From Brachybacterium avium (lineage in GTDB: Bacteria > Actinomycetota > Actinomycetes > Actinomycetales > Dermabacteraceae), in NCBI RefSeq assembly GCF_002216795.1, contig NZ_CP022316.1, positions 620,001 through 684,000 on the forward strand: a stretch of DNA of 64,000 nt, given 5' to 3'. The position numbers were made by a program, and so were the translations under genes. Shown one piece after another: positions 10,062 through 20,359 of the stretch (its first letter is position 1; each line of letters starts with the position of its first letter). A model generated the notes under the pieces. That model was not told where the DNA came from. It was given only the letters and a program-made list of their open reading frames with translations, and searched no databases.

Positions 10062-11167
10062 GCCCCCGCCTTCGCCACAGTGTTCACAGCCGCCACGATC
10101 CGTTCCCGATCCATGTCCGAGAGGCTCGGATGCACCGGCAGCGACAGCACCTCACGAGCCAGCATCTCCGTCACCGGCAGATCCACCTCGGTCCGGAAGG
10201 TCGCCAACCGGTGCACCGGGGTCGGGTAATACACCCCGCACCCCACCAGGTGCTCCTTCCGCAGCGCGGCCGCGAACGCGTCCCGCTCCTGTGCCGAGGC
10301 ACCCTCGATCCGGATCGTGTACTGGTGGTAGACGTGCGTAGCCCCCTCGCGCACCACCGGCGTCACCACCCCGGCCAGGTTCGCATCGAAGAACTGTGCG
10401 TTCTCCTGCCGCATCGTCGTCCATGCCGGGAGCTTGCCCAGCTGGATGCGACCGATCGCCGCATGGATATCCGTCATGCGATTGTTGAAGCCGGCGACCT
10501 CGTTCGCGTACTGCGCCTCCATGCCCTGGTTGCGCAGCAGCCGCACCTGACGCGCGATCTCCGGCGTGGCGCAGGAGACCATCCCACCCTCCCCCGAGGT
10601 CATGTTCTTCGTCGGATACAGCGAGAACATCCCGCCCTGCCCGAAGGTCCCCACCTGCGCGCCCTGCCACGTCGCGCCATGCGCCTGCGCCGCATCCTCG
10701 AACACCCACAGACCATGCCGCTCCGCGATCGCCAGCAGCTGATCCATCGGCGCCGGATGCCCGTACAGGTGCACCGGCTGGATCCCCACCGTCCGCTTAG
10801 TGATCGCGGCCTCGACCGCCGCCGGATCGATGGTGAACGTCTCCGGATCCACGTCCACGAACACCGGCGTCGCCCCGCACACGGCGACGGTGTTCGCGGT
10901 TGCCGCGAAGGTGAACGAGGGCACGATCACCTCATCACCCACCCCCAGACCCAGCGCCAGCATCCCCAGATGCTGCCCCGAGGTGCCGGAGTTCACCGCC
11001 ACCACCTCCCGGCCACCCGCCAACGCCGCCGAGAACTCCTCCTCGAACGCCGCCACCTCCGGCCCCTGCGCCACCATGCCCGAAGCCAGCACGCGATCCA
11101 CCGCGTCCCGCTCCTCCTGACCGATCAACGGCTTCGCCGGAGGGATCATCGTAAGTTCGGTGTTCAT
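10058..11167 (-). CDS. DegT/DnrJ/EryC1 sugar aminotransferase, WbpE-like
   Basis: A 369-residue PLP enzyme of fold type I. The motif SLYPTKNMTSGEGG carries the likely Schiff-base lysine, K187; VNSGTSGQHLGMLAL is the phosphate/sugar-nucleotide loop, and FEDAAQAHGA has the pyridine-binding Asp. In this operon it should transaminate the 3-keto sugar made by the neighbouring oxidoreductase to a 3-amino sugar, glutamate being the usual donor. The ATG overlaps the acetyltransferase stop (ATGA). Confidence 0.87.
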   Translation of the reverse strand: MNTELTMIPPAKPLIGQEERDAVDRVLASGMVAQGPEVAAFEEEFSAALAGGREVVAVNSGTSGQHLGMLALGLGVGDEVIVPSFTFAATANTVAVCGATPVFVDVDPETFTIDPAAVEAAITKRTVGIQPVHLYGHPAPMDQLLAIAERHGLWVFEDAAQAHGATWQGAQVGTFGQGGMFSLYPTKNMTSGEGGMVSCATPEIARQVRLLRNQGMEAQYANEVAGFNNRMTDIHAAIGRIQLGKLPAWTTMRQENAQFFDANLAGVVTPVVREGATHVYHQYTIRIEGASAQERDAFAAALRKEHLVGCGVYYPTPVHRLATFRTEVDLPVTEMLAREVLSLPVHPSLSDMDRERIVAAVNTVAKAGA

Positions 11168-11847
11168 ACGGCGGGACCATCCTGTACGTCGTCGGTGAGT
11201 TCGGCCGGGCGCGGCGCGTCGGCCAGAGAGGCGGAGGCCAGGAGCAGCCCGCCGGTGGAGTCATCGGGGATGTACCACTCCCCCGTGGCCGGGCACACCC
11301 AGGCATCCGTGCCGTCGGCGGCCGGGATCAGCTTCTCACCGGAGCGGCCGACCCACCCCAGCCGGCGGGCGGGAACCCCCGCCACCAGGGCGTGCGGCGG
11401 AACGTCCTTGACCACCGTGGCACCGGCGGCGACCATCGCCCAGGCCCCGATGGTCACCGGGGCCACGCACACGGCGCGGGCTCCGATCGAGGCACCGGTC
11501 TGGCAGACCACACCGACGGGCTCCCAGTCGGAGGCTGACTTGGGCGTGAGATCAGGGTTCACCGCTCGCGGGAAGTGGTCGTTGGTGAACACTGCGGCAG
11601 GGCCGACGAAGACGCCATCGGCCAGCCTCGCGGGCTCGTAGACCAGCGCGTAGTTCTGGACCTTGCAACCGTCGCCCAGCTGCACGCCCGAGCCGATATA
11701 GGCACCGCGGCCGATCACGCAGCCGGCGCCGAGGCGGGCGCCCTCGCGCACCTGGGCGAGATGCCAGACGGAGCTGCCGTCGCCGATGGTCGCGTCGTTC
11801 GAGATATCGGCCCCCGGGGCGACCCGGTAGGCAGGGGTTTCGCTCAT
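11164..11847 (-). CDS. Left-handed beta-helix N-acetyltransferase, WbpD/WlbB-like
   Basis: A 227-residue acetyltransferase with hexapeptide repeats from about residue 10 to 150 (for example ISNDATIGDGSSVWHLAQV, then GAYIGSGVQLGDGCKVQN). The stretch HFPRAVNPD matches the catalytic region of WbpD/WlbB enzymes, which acetylate the 3-amino group using acetyl-CoA. The last 65 residues are a less conserved tail. ATG 11847 (MSETPAYRVAPGADI) is chosen because the beta-helix starts directly after it; in-frame codons upstream look like shadow sequence. It is the first gene of the minus-strand glycan operon. Confidence 0.85.
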   Translation of the reverse strand: MSETPAYRVAPGADISNDATIGDGSSVWHLAQVREGARLGAGCVIGRGAYIGSGVQLGDGCKVQNYALVYEPARLADGVFVGPAAVFTNDHFPRAVNPDLTPKSASDWEPVGVVCQTGASIGARAVCVAPVTIGAWAMVAAGATVVKDVPPHALVAGVPARRLGWVGRSGEKLIPAADGTDAWVCPATGEWYIPDDSTGGLLLASASLADAPRPAELTDDVQDGPAV

Positions 11848-11910
11848 GCAGCCGACGATACCGCGAGCAGCCGTGACGGTCCGGGAGGAACGCCCCGCGC
11901 TCACGCGGGA

Positions 11911-11924
11911 TGGATGATCATCCA
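11911..11924. promoter_or_regulatory. 14-bp perfect palindrome upstream of the glycan operon
   Basis: TGGATGATCATCCA is a perfect inverted repeat 64-77 bp upstream of the acetyltransferase start, in the 129-bp gap after purE. Position and symmetry suit an operator. No regulator gene is adjacent and I cannot identify a -10 box with confidence. Confidence 0.35.
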
Positions 11925-11976
11925 CAGGATGTTCACGCGGTGATCGATCCGGGTTCATGCGAGCCTGCCCCTCCGC

Positions 11977-12510
11977 TCACCGCGCGGAGCGCAGCTTCTC
12001 CCCCTTGGCCAGCGCGATCTCACGCAGCTCCGCCTGGAAGGCCACCATCCGGGCGCGCAGGCGTTCGGCCTCGGCGTCCCCACCGGCGGCGAGGATCCGG
12101 GCGGCGAGCAGGCCGGCGTTGCGGGCACCGCCGATGGAGACGGTCGCGACCGGCACCCCGGCGGGCATCTGCACGATCGAGAGCAGGGAGTCCATGCCGT
12201 CGAGGTGCTTCAGCGGCACCGGCACCCCGATCACCGGCAGCGGAGTGAGGGAGGCGAGCATGCCGGGCAGGTGCGCGGCGCCGCCGGCCCCGGCGATCAC
12301 CACCCGCAGCCCGCGCTCGGCGGCACTGCGCCCCCAGGTGATCATGTCCTCAGGCATCCGGTGGGCGGAGACCACCTCGACGGAGCAGGCGATCCCGAAC
12401 TCCGCGAGCGCCTCCTCGGCGGCCTTCATCACCGGGTGGTCGGAGTCCGAGCCCATCACGATGCCAACCCGCGGGCTGGGAGCGGTGTCGTTACCGGGGT
12501 GCTGCGTCAT
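11977..12510 (-). CDS. purE: 5-(carboxyamino)imidazole ribonucleotide mutase PurE
   Basis: A 177-residue class I PurE, converting N5-CAIR to CAIR in purine synthesis. It has the [10 protein letters not shown] loop, the SAHRMPEDM motif with the catalytic His, and [22 protein letters not shown] ribosome site precedes ATG 12510. It follows purK by 77 bp on the same strand, so the two probably share a transcript. Confidence 0.96.
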   Translation of the reverse strand: MTQHPGNDTAPSPRVGIVMGSDSDHPVMKAAEEALAEFGIACSVEVVSAHRMPEDMITWGRSAAERGLRVVIAGAGGAAHLPGMLASLTPLPVIGVPVPLKHLDGMDSLLSIVQMPAGVPVATVSIGGARNAGLLAARILAAGGDAEAERLRARMVAFQAELREIALAKGEKLRSAR

Positions 12511-12587
12511 GGGTTCCTCCGTCGTCGGGTCCGCGATCGTGCGGTCATGGGTGGGTCGTCGGGTCGCGAGAGGGTCGTGGGAGCGGG

Positions 12588-13796
12588 TCAGGTGCCCACG
12601 GGGGTCTCGGGCCCGTCGATGATCAGCCGCTCGGCGCGATGGGCGCGGGCGAGCAGGTCCTCGGGATCGTCACCGACCAGGGTGACGTGACCGATCTTCC
12701 GCCCGGGCCGCACGGACTTGCCGTAGAGATGGATCTTCAGTGCGGGATTCGCGGCGAGCGCGGCATGAGCACCGGGGGCGAGATCCTCCGCCGCGCCGCC
12801 GAGGAGGTTCACCATCACCGAGACCGGGGCGAGCGGAGTGGTGGATCCCAGCGGAAGATCGGCGACGGCGCGCAGGTGCTGTTCGAACTGGCCGGTCACC
12901 GCGCCGTCCATGGACCAGTGGCCGGTGTTGTGGGGGCGCATGGCGAGCTCGTTGACGAGCACCTCCCCCTCCGCAGTCTCGAACAGCTCCACAGCGAGCA
13001 TCCCGGTGACTCCCAGGTCCTCCGCGATCGCGAGAGCGAGGCCCTGGATCCGCTGCTGGGCGGAGGCATCGAGATCGGGGGCAGGGGCGACCACCTCGTA
13101 GCAGACCCCGTCCTTCTGCACGGACTGCACCACCGGATAGGCCACGGCCTCGCCTCCGGGCCGGCGCGCGACCTGGGCGGAGAGCTCCCGGGTGAAGGGC
13201 ACCAGCTCCTCGGCGAGCAGCTCTCCGTGCTGGGCGAGCCAGTCATCCGCCTGGTCGGCGCCGTCCACGATCCGCACTCCGTGGGCGTCGTATCCACCGC
13301 GCGGGGTCTTGACCACGATCCGCCCCTCGGTCTCGGCGAGCGCCGCGGCGAGATCGTCCGCGCTGCTGATCCGCCACCAGCGCGGGCAGGGATGGCCGAG
13401 CGCGGTGAGTCGTTCGCGCATGACCAGCTTGTCCTGGGCGTGGACGAGGGCAGCGGGCCCGGGGCGCACGGCGGTGGCACCTTCCTGTTCGAGCCGTCCG
13501 AGGATCTCTGTGGGCACGTGCTCATGGTCGAAGGTGATCACCTCCACGTCCGCGGCGAGCGCCCTGACGGCCTGTTCGTCATCGTGCCTTCCCAGCCTCA
13601 CCCGCGCCGCGACAGCCGCTGCGCTCTCGGCAGGGTCGGTGGCCAGCACCGGTGTGGTCAGCCCCAGTTCGATGGCGGGACCGAGCATCATCCGGGCCAG
13701 CTGCCCGGCACCGATGATGCCTACGCTGCGGGCGCCGCGGGCAGCGGCATCGGAGGTGGCGGAGGACGGGACGGGACGGGGCGGGGTCTCTGGCAC
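12588..13796 (-). CDS. purK: 5-(carboxyamino)imidazole ribonucleotide synthase PurK
   Basis: A 402-residue ATP-grasp enzyme making N5-CAIR from AIR, ATP and bicarbonate. It shows the N-terminal [12 protein letters not shown] loop, the [15 protein letters not shown]-binding stretch and the C-terminal [17 protein letters not shown] signature. The GTG start at 13796 has no ribosome site, but TACACT lies 7 bp upstream, as expected of a leaderless transcript. It begins 18 bp after the histidine-kinase stop and feeds its product to PurE. Confidence 0.95.
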   Translation of the reverse strand: MPETPPRPVPSSATSDAAARGARSVGIIGAGQLARMMLGPAIELGLTTPVLATDPAESAAAVAARVRLGRHDDEQAVRALAADVEVITFDHEHVPTEILGRLEQEGATAVRPGPAALVHAQDKLVMRERLTALGHPCPRWWRISSADDLAAALAETEGRIVVKTPRGGYDAHGVRIVDGADQADDWLAQHGELLAEELVPFTRELSAQVARRPGGEAVAYPVVQSVQKDGVCYEVVAPAPDLDASAQQRIQGLALAIAEDLGVTGMLAVELFETAEGEVLVNELAMRPHNTGHWSMDGAVTGQFEQHLRAVADLPLGSTTPLAPVSVMVNLLGGAAEDLAPGAHAALAANPALKIHLYGKSVRPGRKIGHVTLVGDDPEDLLARAHRAERLIIDGPETPVGT

Positions 13797-13803
13797 GGCG
13801 GCC

Positions 13804-13809
13804 AGTGTA
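13804..13809 (-). promoter_or_regulatory. Leaderless-type -10 box of purK
   Basis: TACACT (TANNNT) ends 7 nt before the purK GTG, and no Shine-Dalgarno sequence is present between them. Transcription would start at or next to the start codon. The -35 region is not recognisable. Confidence 0.5.
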
Positions 13810-13814
13810 CGAGG

Positions 13815-15278
13815 TCAGTCCCGGGAGCGGGGGCGGCGTCGCACCACGGACCCCTGGGGCAGGGAATCCAGGTCGTCCCCACCGGAGCGGGCGCCGATGA
13901 CACCGCTCGGTGACATGTCGGCACGCCCGGTGCGCGGGGCGCGGCCGCTCCGCCCGGCTCGGGTTTCACGCCCGCCGCGGTGGGGCCGCCCGGATCGCAG
14001 GTCCTCGGAGTCGCCCTCCCCGTCCTCCTCGCCCGGTGCGGAGATCAGGAAGACGCCGAAGGTCGCGGGCTGTTCGGTGAGCAGTTCGAGCCGACCGCCG
14101 TCGTCCTCGACCAGGGTGCGGGCCAACGCCAGGCCGACGCCCGTGCCGCTCGAGCTGCTCCCGGAGACGGAGCGTTCGAAGATCTGGGCCCCGAGCTCCG
14201 CATCGATGCCGCCACCCTCGTCGGCGACCTCGACGACGGTCGAGTGGTCGTTGCGGCGCACCTTGACCGTGGTCCGTCCGCCCCCGTGGGCCAGGGCGTT
14301 CTCGATGAGGGTCGCGATGACCTGGGTGAGCGGTCCCGTCGACCCCCAGACCGCTGCAGAGCGCGGCACCTGCACCCGCAGCTCGCGGCCGGCCCGACGA
14401 TAGGCCGGGGACCACTCCTCGCTCTGCTGCGTCAGCACGGTGCGCAGCTCCACCACCCCCGGAGTGCGGCGCTGGGAGGAACGAGGAGCGTTGATGAGAT
14501 CGTGGACGACCTCGGTGAGACGATCGATCTGCTCGAGGGAGATGCGGGCCTCCTCGCGCACCCATTCCTCGGAGCTCACGGCCAGGATCTCGTCCAGCCG
14601 CATCGACAGGGCGGTCAGCGGCGTGCGCAGCTGATGGGAGGCGTCGGAGGCGAGCCGGCTCTCGGCCTCCAGGCGTTCGTTGAGCATCGCGCCGGAACGG
14701 GCGAGCTCCTCGGCCACATCGTCGATCTCGGCGATGCCCGAGACGGACCACGGACCGCGCGAACGACCTGATCCCATCTCCTCGGCGCGTCGGCTGAGCC
14801 GGGCCAGGGGCATCGAGATGCGCTGCGCCTGCCACAGCGCCACCGAGACACCGATCGACAGCGCAGCGAGTCCCGCGACGATGATCAGCACCCAGGCGCT
14901 CGCGGTGTGGGCGCGCACGTCGGACTGCGGGATGTACACCGAGACGGACTGGCCGAAGGCGCCGTTGGTGTTCGTCTTCAGAGGGTCCTGCCCCGGCGGG
15001 TCTCCGGCGGTGTAGGTGACGTCCTCGTAGGTGACGGTGATGGCGATGTTCAGGTCCGACTGCTCATCGACACGACGCTGCAGCAGCGTCTCGTCGATCT
15101 CCCCGCCTTCCTGGAGCCGGGTCTCGGTGTCCACCCGCACCTTGTCCACGATGACGTTCGCCTGGTTGCTGAGGGTCTGCTTGTTCAGCTGGAGCCAGGA
15201 GTAGCCCAGCGGGATGCCGAGCATGAGCACGGCCAGCAGCACGGTGATGATGGTGGCCTGCAGCACGCGCTGCCGCAC
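13815..15278 (-). CDS. Sensor histidine kinase
   Basis: A 487-residue membrane kinase. Membrane segments at about 7-29 and 127-149 flank a sensor domain of roughly 95 residues outside the cell; a HAMP-like linker follows. H215 in SDASHQLRTPLTAL is the phospho-acceptor. The ATPase has ENALAHGGG (N box), VADEGGGID (G1) and GTGVGLALARTLVEDDGG (G2). The C-terminal 60 residues are Gly/Arg-rich and low in complexity. It starts 3 bp after the regulator stop and forms a pair with it. The signal is unknown. Confidence 0.92.
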   Translation of the reverse strand: MRQRVLQATIITVLLAVLMLGIPLGYSWLQLNKQTLSNQANVIVDKVRVDTETRLQEGGEIDETLLQRRVDEQSDLNIAITVTYEDVTYTAGDPPGQDPLKTNTNGAFGQSVSVYIPQSDVRAHTASAWVLIIVAGLAALSIGVSVALWQAQRISMPLARLSRRAEEMGSGRSRGPWSVSGIAEIDDVAEELARSGAMLNERLEAESRLASDASHQLRTPLTALSMRLDEILAVSSEEWVREEARISLEQIDRLTEVVHDLINAPRSSQRRTPGVVELRTVLTQQSEEWSPAYRRAGRELRVQVPRSAAVWGSTGPLTQVIATLIENALAHGGGRTTVKVRRNDHSTVVEVADEGGGIDAELGAQIFERSVSGSSSSGTGVGLALARTLVEDDGGRLELLTEQPATFGVFLISAPGEEDGEGDSEDLRSGRPHRGGRETRAGRSGRAPRTGRADMSPSGVIGARSGGDDLDSLPQGSVVRRRPRSRD

Positions 15279-15281
15279 GGG

Positions 15282-15986
<705 letters not shown>

Positions 15987-16095
15987 CCTATGACGATGCC
16001 GGCAGAGTCTTCCCCGATCCGGTGTCCGGTCGGGCATGGCCCCATCATCACAGGTCGATCCGGCGCAGCAACCTCCATGAGGTCACCGGGCGCGC

Positions 16096-17298
16096 TCACA
16101 GGCCCAGATCCAGTGGGGCGGAGCGGTCGCGCCGCATCTCCCGGACATGGATGTCACCGATCCCGTGCAGCTCGACCTCCTCACCGTCCGTGAAGGAGAA
16201 GCCACCGGGCAGGGCCTGCTCGATCGCAGTGCACGTCTCCGCGTCGACCACCACCGAGCCGGGCCGGGCCACCGACTCCATGCGTGCGGCGAGGTTCACC
16301 ACCGGGCCGAAGACGTCCCCGTAGCGCGAGAACATCGATCCCCAGGCCAGGCCCACCCTGATCGGTGGGAGGTCCGGGGACTCGGTGATCGCCTCCGCGA
16401 GGCTGATGGCGATCTGAGCACCGTCCTCCGGCGTGTCGGCCAGGAACATGATCTCGTCGCCGACGGTCTTGACCACTCGGCCGCCGCCGACGGAGATGAC
16501 GTCGCGGCTGAGGGACTCGAAGCGGCCCACCATGTCGGCGAGCTCGGTGCCGGGAAGGTCCTGGGCGATCCGGGTGAACTGGACCAGGTCGGCGAAGCCG
16601 ATGGCCCGCTGCAGCGGGAACAGCTCGTCGGTGTCGCGATGCAGCACCTCGCTGCCGGCGCGGGCCGCATAGGCGGACAGCTGTCGGCGGAAGGTGAACA
16701 TCACCTGCGATTCGAAGGTCTCCAGCAGCTCCGGGATGGAGTCGAGCATCTGCTGGCGCGCCTGGGCGTCGTCGAGCCCGTCGGCGTACTTCGCCTCATC
16801 CACCAGCGCTTCCGTGATCCACATCGCCAGGCGGCCCATGTGGAAGCCCATGCCGCGCGAGATGCTCGAGAAGGCGCGCTCGCTGATCACCCCCTCCTCG
16901 ACGATCGCGGCGAGGTCACCGATCGCATACGCGTCCTCATCGGTGAACACCACGGTGTCCTCGTCGACGGGGGTGAAGCCGAGGGAGCGCCAGTAGACGG
17001 AGGTGAGCCGTTCGGGGATGTCCTGCTGCTGGGCGAGATCACGACGGGAGTACTTGCGCGGGCCCTGCAGCAGGATCTTCTCGAGCGCACCGACGCTGCG
17101 GCGCACCGCTGCGAAGCGACGGTTCAGGTCGAGGATCTCCTGATCGCCCAGGGAGCCCGCCCCGGCCTCACCCTGTGAGAGGTCGGGCAGCTCCGCCGTC
17201 TCCACCGGGACGGCCTCCTGCGGCGCCGACGGCTCCCGCTCCGCGGGGGCCTCCGCAGGATCCGTGGTGCTCTCCAGCTCTTCCATGCCTCCGCTCAC
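16096..17298 (-). CDS. Class III adenylate cyclase, Rv1264-like
   Basis: A 400-residue soluble cyclase. The N-terminal 190 residues are a helical regulatory domain (ISRGMGFHMGRLAMWITEAL) like the pH-responsive autoinhibitory domain of mycobacterial Rv1264. The C-terminal catalytic domain has GFADLVQFTR and KTVGDEIMF with the two metal Asp residues and the adenine-selecting Lys, and NLAARMESVARPG with the transition-state Asn and Arg. It would make cAMP from ATP in the cytoplasm. Its start overlaps the birA stop by 4 bp, so birA and the cyclase form one operon. pH control is inference from the family. Confidence 0.88.
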   Translation of the reverse strand: MSGGMEELESTTDPAEAPAEREPSAPQEAVPVETAELPDLSQGEAGAGSLGDQEILDLNRRFAAVRRSVGALEKILLQGPRKYSRRDLAQQQDIPERLTSVYWRSLGFTPVDEDTVVFTDEDAYAIGDLAAIVEEGVISERAFSSISRGMGFHMGRLAMWITEALVDEAKYADGLDDAQARQQMLDSIPELLETFESQVMFTFRRQLSAYAARAGSEVLHRDTDELFPLQRAIGFADLVQFTRIAQDLPGTELADMVGRFESLSRDVISVGGGRVVKTVGDEIMFLADTPEDGAQIAISLAEAITESPDLPPIRVGLAWGSMFSRYGDVFGPVVNLAARMESVARPGSVVVDAETCTAIEQALPGGFSFTDGEEVELHGIGDIHVREMRRDRSAPLDLGL

Positions 17299-18203
17299 GT
17301 GCCGTGCTCCTCCTGCTCGATGCCCATCGCATCATGTGTCGTGGGCCGGGCGGGTCCGTCCGGTCGCAGATGCCGCACATCGCCGATGTCCACGGCCGTC
17401 CTGCCGCCTCCCGCGAGGTCGACCATCAGACGGCCCTGCGCATCGATCGCCTGCGCGATGCCGTGCAGGGAGGGCGGGTGCGTTCCGCCCGTCCCCGTCT
17501 CCCCCAGAGGGTCGACCCGCACCGCACGCCCCAGTGTGAGGCACGTCATAGTGTAGCGCCCGTGAGTGCCCGCCGAGACACCGTCTCCCTCTGCGGACTC
17601 CAGCCGGTCCAGCTCCGTCCACAGCGCTGCGGTCAGTGCTTGCTCGAGACGCTCCCTGAGCATGCGGCCCGATTCCTCGCCGTGCCCCGCCGCCACGCCG
17701 TCGACACCGCACAGCCAGGCCGCGCCGGGCACCGCCCGGCCGTCGGCCTGCAGGACCGGCCCGCGCAGGTTCATGCCGATGCCGAGCAGCACGAGGTCCG
17801 GACCGCGGCCCTCGACGAGGATCCCGCCGAGCTTGCGGCCGTCCTCGGTGTGCAGATCGTTGGGCCATTTCAGCCCGATCCGGTGTTGCTCGGCCCCGGC
17901 TTCCCCCAGCACCTGGTCGAGGGCGGTGAGCGCCGCGACCCCGGCGGCCAGGGAGAACCATCCGCGACGGTCCGGGGTGAGCCGGCTGCGGTGGACGTAG
18001 GTGAGGGCGAGACCCACACCGTCGGGGCTCTCGAAGGATCGGCCCAGCCGGCCCCGACCCCCGCGCTGGTGCCGGGCGGTGAGGGCGAAGGGCACCGGCT
18101 GCCCGTCGGTCGCGCAGCGGGCGGCCTCGTCCTGGGTCGAGTCCACCTCCTCCAGGCGGAGGATCTCCAGCGGCCCGTGCGCAGTGGCATCTGTCCGTTC
18201 CAT
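17295..18203 (-). CDS. birA: Biotin-[acetyl-CoA-carboxylase] ligase BirA
   Basis: A 302-residue biotin-protein ligase without the N-terminal DNA-binding domain found in E. coli. It has the biotinyl-adenylate loop RGGRGRLGRSF, KWPNDL, and a small C-terminal SH3-like domain. ATG 18203 is chosen because GGGAGG lies just upstream; an in-frame ATG six codons earlier overlaps that ribosome site. It faces away from the carboxylase beta-subunit gene, and its target is very likely the biotin lysine of the alpha subunit at 22860-24638. Confidence 0.93.
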   Translation of the reverse strand: MERTDATAHGPLEILRLEEVDSTQDEAARCATDGQPVPFALTARHQRGGRGRLGRSFESPDGVGLALTYVHRSRLTPDRRGWFSLAAGVAALTALDQVLGEAGAEQHRIGLKWPNDLHTEDGRKLGGILVEGRGPDLVLLGIGMNLRGPVLQADGRAVPGAAWLCGVDGVAAGHGEESGRMLRERLEQALTAALWTELDRLESAEGDGVSAGTHGRYTMTCLTLGRAVRVDPLGETGTGGTHPPSLHGIAQAIDAQGRLMVDLAGGGRTAVDIGDVRHLRPDGPARPTTHDAMGIEQEEHGT

Positions 18204-18385
18204 CACGCCTCCCCCTCCCATCTCGCCGGTGCCGGCCCTGTCGTGCCCGGCGCTCTGCTCTGCACCCCGGTGACGCCACGCGCGGTCGCAGGACCGGCCG
18301 TCGCCGTCGGGCGTGGGTAGCGTAGTATCCCGGTGTCCATCCGCCGGAACAGATGGCGGCCTCGCAGGCCGCAGCAGGAGGCTCC
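18204..18385. promoter_or_regulatory. Divergent promoter region, birA / carboxylase beta subunit
   Basis: A 182-bp intergenic region between divergent genes. On the + strand TAGCGTAGTAT near 18318-18328 offers a possible -10 for the carboxylase gene. I see no strong operator palindrome or riboswitch. Confidence 0.35.
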
Positions 18386-19975
18386 GTGACCGACGCCCCG
18401 CGGCCGCTCACCACCGCCCAGCGACTCGAGGACCTGCGCGAGCGCGATGCCGCTGCGGTCGCCGCCGCTGACGAGATCGCGGTGCAGAAGCAGCATGCCC
18501 GTGGCAAGAAGACGGCTCGCGAACGCATCTCCGACCTGTTGGACGACGGTTCCTTCGTGGAGACCGATCGTTTCGTGCGCCATCAGGCCCGCAATTTCGG
18601 CATCGATCGCAAGCGGCCCGACGGTGACGGGATCATCACCGGGTACGGCACCATCGACGGCCGCCAGGTCTGCGTGTACTCGCAGGACTTCACCGCCTTC
18701 GGCGGGTCGCTCGGCGAGGCCCACGGCCGCAAGATCCAGAAGATCCAGGATCTCGCGCTGAGCACGGGAGTGCCGATCATCGGCATCCTCGATGGCGGCG
18801 GCGCCCGCATCCAGGAGGGCGTGGCCTCGCTGGCCATGTTCGCCGGCATCTTCAAGCGCAACACCCGCGCCTCCGGGGTGATCCCCCAGATCTCCCTGAT
18901 CATGGGCCCGGCCGCGGGCGGCGCCGTGTACTCCCCGGCGCTGACGGACATCATCGTGATGGTCGAGAAGACCTCCCACATGTTCATCACCGGACCGGAC
19001 GTGATCCGCACCGTCACCGGTGAGGACGTGGGCTTCGAGGAGCTCGGCGGGGCGCGCACCCATTCCTCCCGCTCCGGTGTCGCCCACTACATGGCTCCCG
19101 ACGAGGCCGAGGCCATCGAGTACGTCAAGGATCTGCTGAGCTATCTCCCGGCCAACACGCTGAGCCCGGCCCCCTCGTTCCCGGTCCCCTTCGAGGAGGA
19201 CCTCACCTCCTCGGACACCGCGCTGGACACCCTGGTGCCCGATTCCCCGAACCAGCCCTACGACATGCTCTCGGTGCTGCGAGCGACGCTCGATGACGAG
19301 GAGTTCCTCGAGGTCCAGCCGTTGTTCGCGCAGAACATCCTGGTCGGCTTCGGCCGGGTCGAGGGCTACAGCGTCGGCATCATCGCCAACCAGCCCTCGC
19401 ACCTGGCCGGCACGCTGGACATCGACGCCTCGGAGAAGGCGGCCCGCTTCGTGCGCCTGTGCGACGCCAACAACATCCCGGTGCTGACCTTCGTGGACGT
19501 GCCGGGCTTCCTGCCCGGGACCGACCAGGAGTACGGCGGCATCATCCGGCGCGGCGCGAAGCTGCTGTACGCCTACGCGGAGGCGACCGTCCCGCTGATC
19601 ACCGTCATCACCCGCAAGGCCTACGGCGGCGCCTACATCGTGATGGGCTCCAAGGAGCTGGGGGCGGACATCAACCTCGCCTGGCCCACCGCGCAGATCG
19701 CGGTGATGGGCTCCCAGGGCGCGGTGAACATCCTCCACCGCGGCGATCTGCGGGAGGTCACCGAGCAGGGCGGCGATGTCGCGGCCGCCCGCGCCCGCTA
19801 TGAGGCCGAGTACGAGGAGCAGTTCGCCACCCCCTACAGCGCGGCTGAGCGGGGCTGGATCGACGGCGTGATCCGTCCCGCCGAGACCCGTCTCGAAGTG
19901 GCTCGCGCCCTGCGCGCCCTGCGCACCAAGCGCGATTCACTGCCCACCAAGAAGCACGGGAACATCCCGCTGTGA
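18386..19975 (+). CDS. Acyl-CoA (acetyl/propionyl) carboxylase beta subunit, carboxyltransferase
   Basis: A 529-residue carboxyltransferase of the AccD5/PccB type. It transfers carboxyl from carboxybiotin to acyl-CoA (malonyl- or methylmalonyl-CoA synthesis). Two crotonase-like halves are visible: [21 protein letters not shown] in the N half, and [22 protein letters not shown] and [12 protein letters not shown] in the C half. GTG 18386 is chosen because AGGAGG stands 5 bp upstream; an ATG 33 bp earlier lacks one. The epsilon subunit overlaps its stop (GTGA). Substrate preference cannot be read with certainty. Confidence 0.93.
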   Translation: MTDAPRPLTTAQRLEDLRERDAAAVAAADEIAVQKQHARGKKTARERISDLLDDGSFVETDRFVRHQARNFGIDRKRPDGDGIITGYGTIDGRQVCVYSQDFTAFGGSLGEAHGRKIQKIQDLALSTGVPIIGILDGGGARIQEGVASLAMFAGIFKRNTRASGVIPQISLIMGPAAGGAVYSPALTDIIVMVEKTSHMFITGPDVIRTVTGEDVGFEELGGARTHSSRSGVAHYMAPDEAEAIEYVKDLLSYLPANTLSPAPSFPVPFEEDLTSSDTALDTLVPDSPNQPYDMLSVLRATLDDEEFLEVQPLFAQNILVGFGRVEGYSVGIIANQPSHLAGTLDIDASEKAARFVRLCDANNIPVLTFVDVPGFLPGTDQEYGGIIRRGAKLLYAYAEATVPLITVITRKAYGGAYIVMGSKELGADINLAWPTAQIAVMGSQGAVNILHRGDLREVTEQGGDVAAARARYEAEYEEQFATPYSAAERGWIDGVIRPAETRLEVARALRALRTKRDSLPTKKHGNIPL

Positions 19976-20277
19976 GCGGCCCGCAGTCCTTCGGTCCCGT
20001 CGCGGCCGGCGCCGCGGGTGCCGAGGAGTCCTCCGGCGTCTCCCCCTCCGATGTGCGCCTGGTGCACGGCTATCTGCGCGATGACGAGCTCGCCGCCATC
20101 GCGGTGGTGGTCTCCGCCATGAGCGTGACCAGCCGGCTCGAGGCGGAGGAGCGGCTGCTGGCCGAGGGCCGCGGCGCAGGCGCCGGCGCCTGGAACGACG
20201 CGGTGCACTGCCACCCCCGCGCCCACGGCCTGCGCAGTCGCCCCTCCCCCGCCGCCTGGCAGTTCTCCGACCGCTGA
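19972..20277 (+). CDS. Acyl-CoA carboxylase epsilon subunit
   Basis: A 101-residue small protein starting with GTG inside the carboxylase stop codon. Residues 25-50 ([20 protein letters not shown]) and the C-terminal Trp-containing tail match the actinobacterial AccE family, which stabilises the alpha-beta complex. The N-terminal 24 residues are Ala/Gly/Ser-rich and probably disordered. Position directly after the beta subunit is the usual one. Confidence 0.85.
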   Translation: MSGPQSFGPVAAGAAGAEESSGVSPSDVRLVHGYLRDDELAAIAVVVSAMSVTSRLEAEERLLAEGRGAGAGAWNDAVHCHPRAHGLRSRPSPAAWQFSDR

Positions 20278-20346
20278 GCACGGCGCCGACCGTCCGACAG
20301 GCTTGAGTCCGCACCGCCGCCGCACGGGGCGCGGCCTGCCGCGCAC

Positions 20347-20352
20347 TAGACT
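20347..20352 (+). promoter_or_regulatory. Leaderless-type -10 box of the DUF885 gene
   Basis: TAGACT lies 7 nt before ATG 20360 with no Shine-Dalgarno sequence between. The same hexamer precedes the kinase-NUDIX gene at 33358 with similar spacing. Confidence 0.5.
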
Positions 20353-20359
20353 GCCCCGC

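Noticed and set aside
18203-19738. 511-codon minus-strand frame opposite the carboxylase beta subunit
   Set aside because: The + strand encodes a complete carboxyltransferase with all motifs; the antisense frame has none and is a composition artefact.
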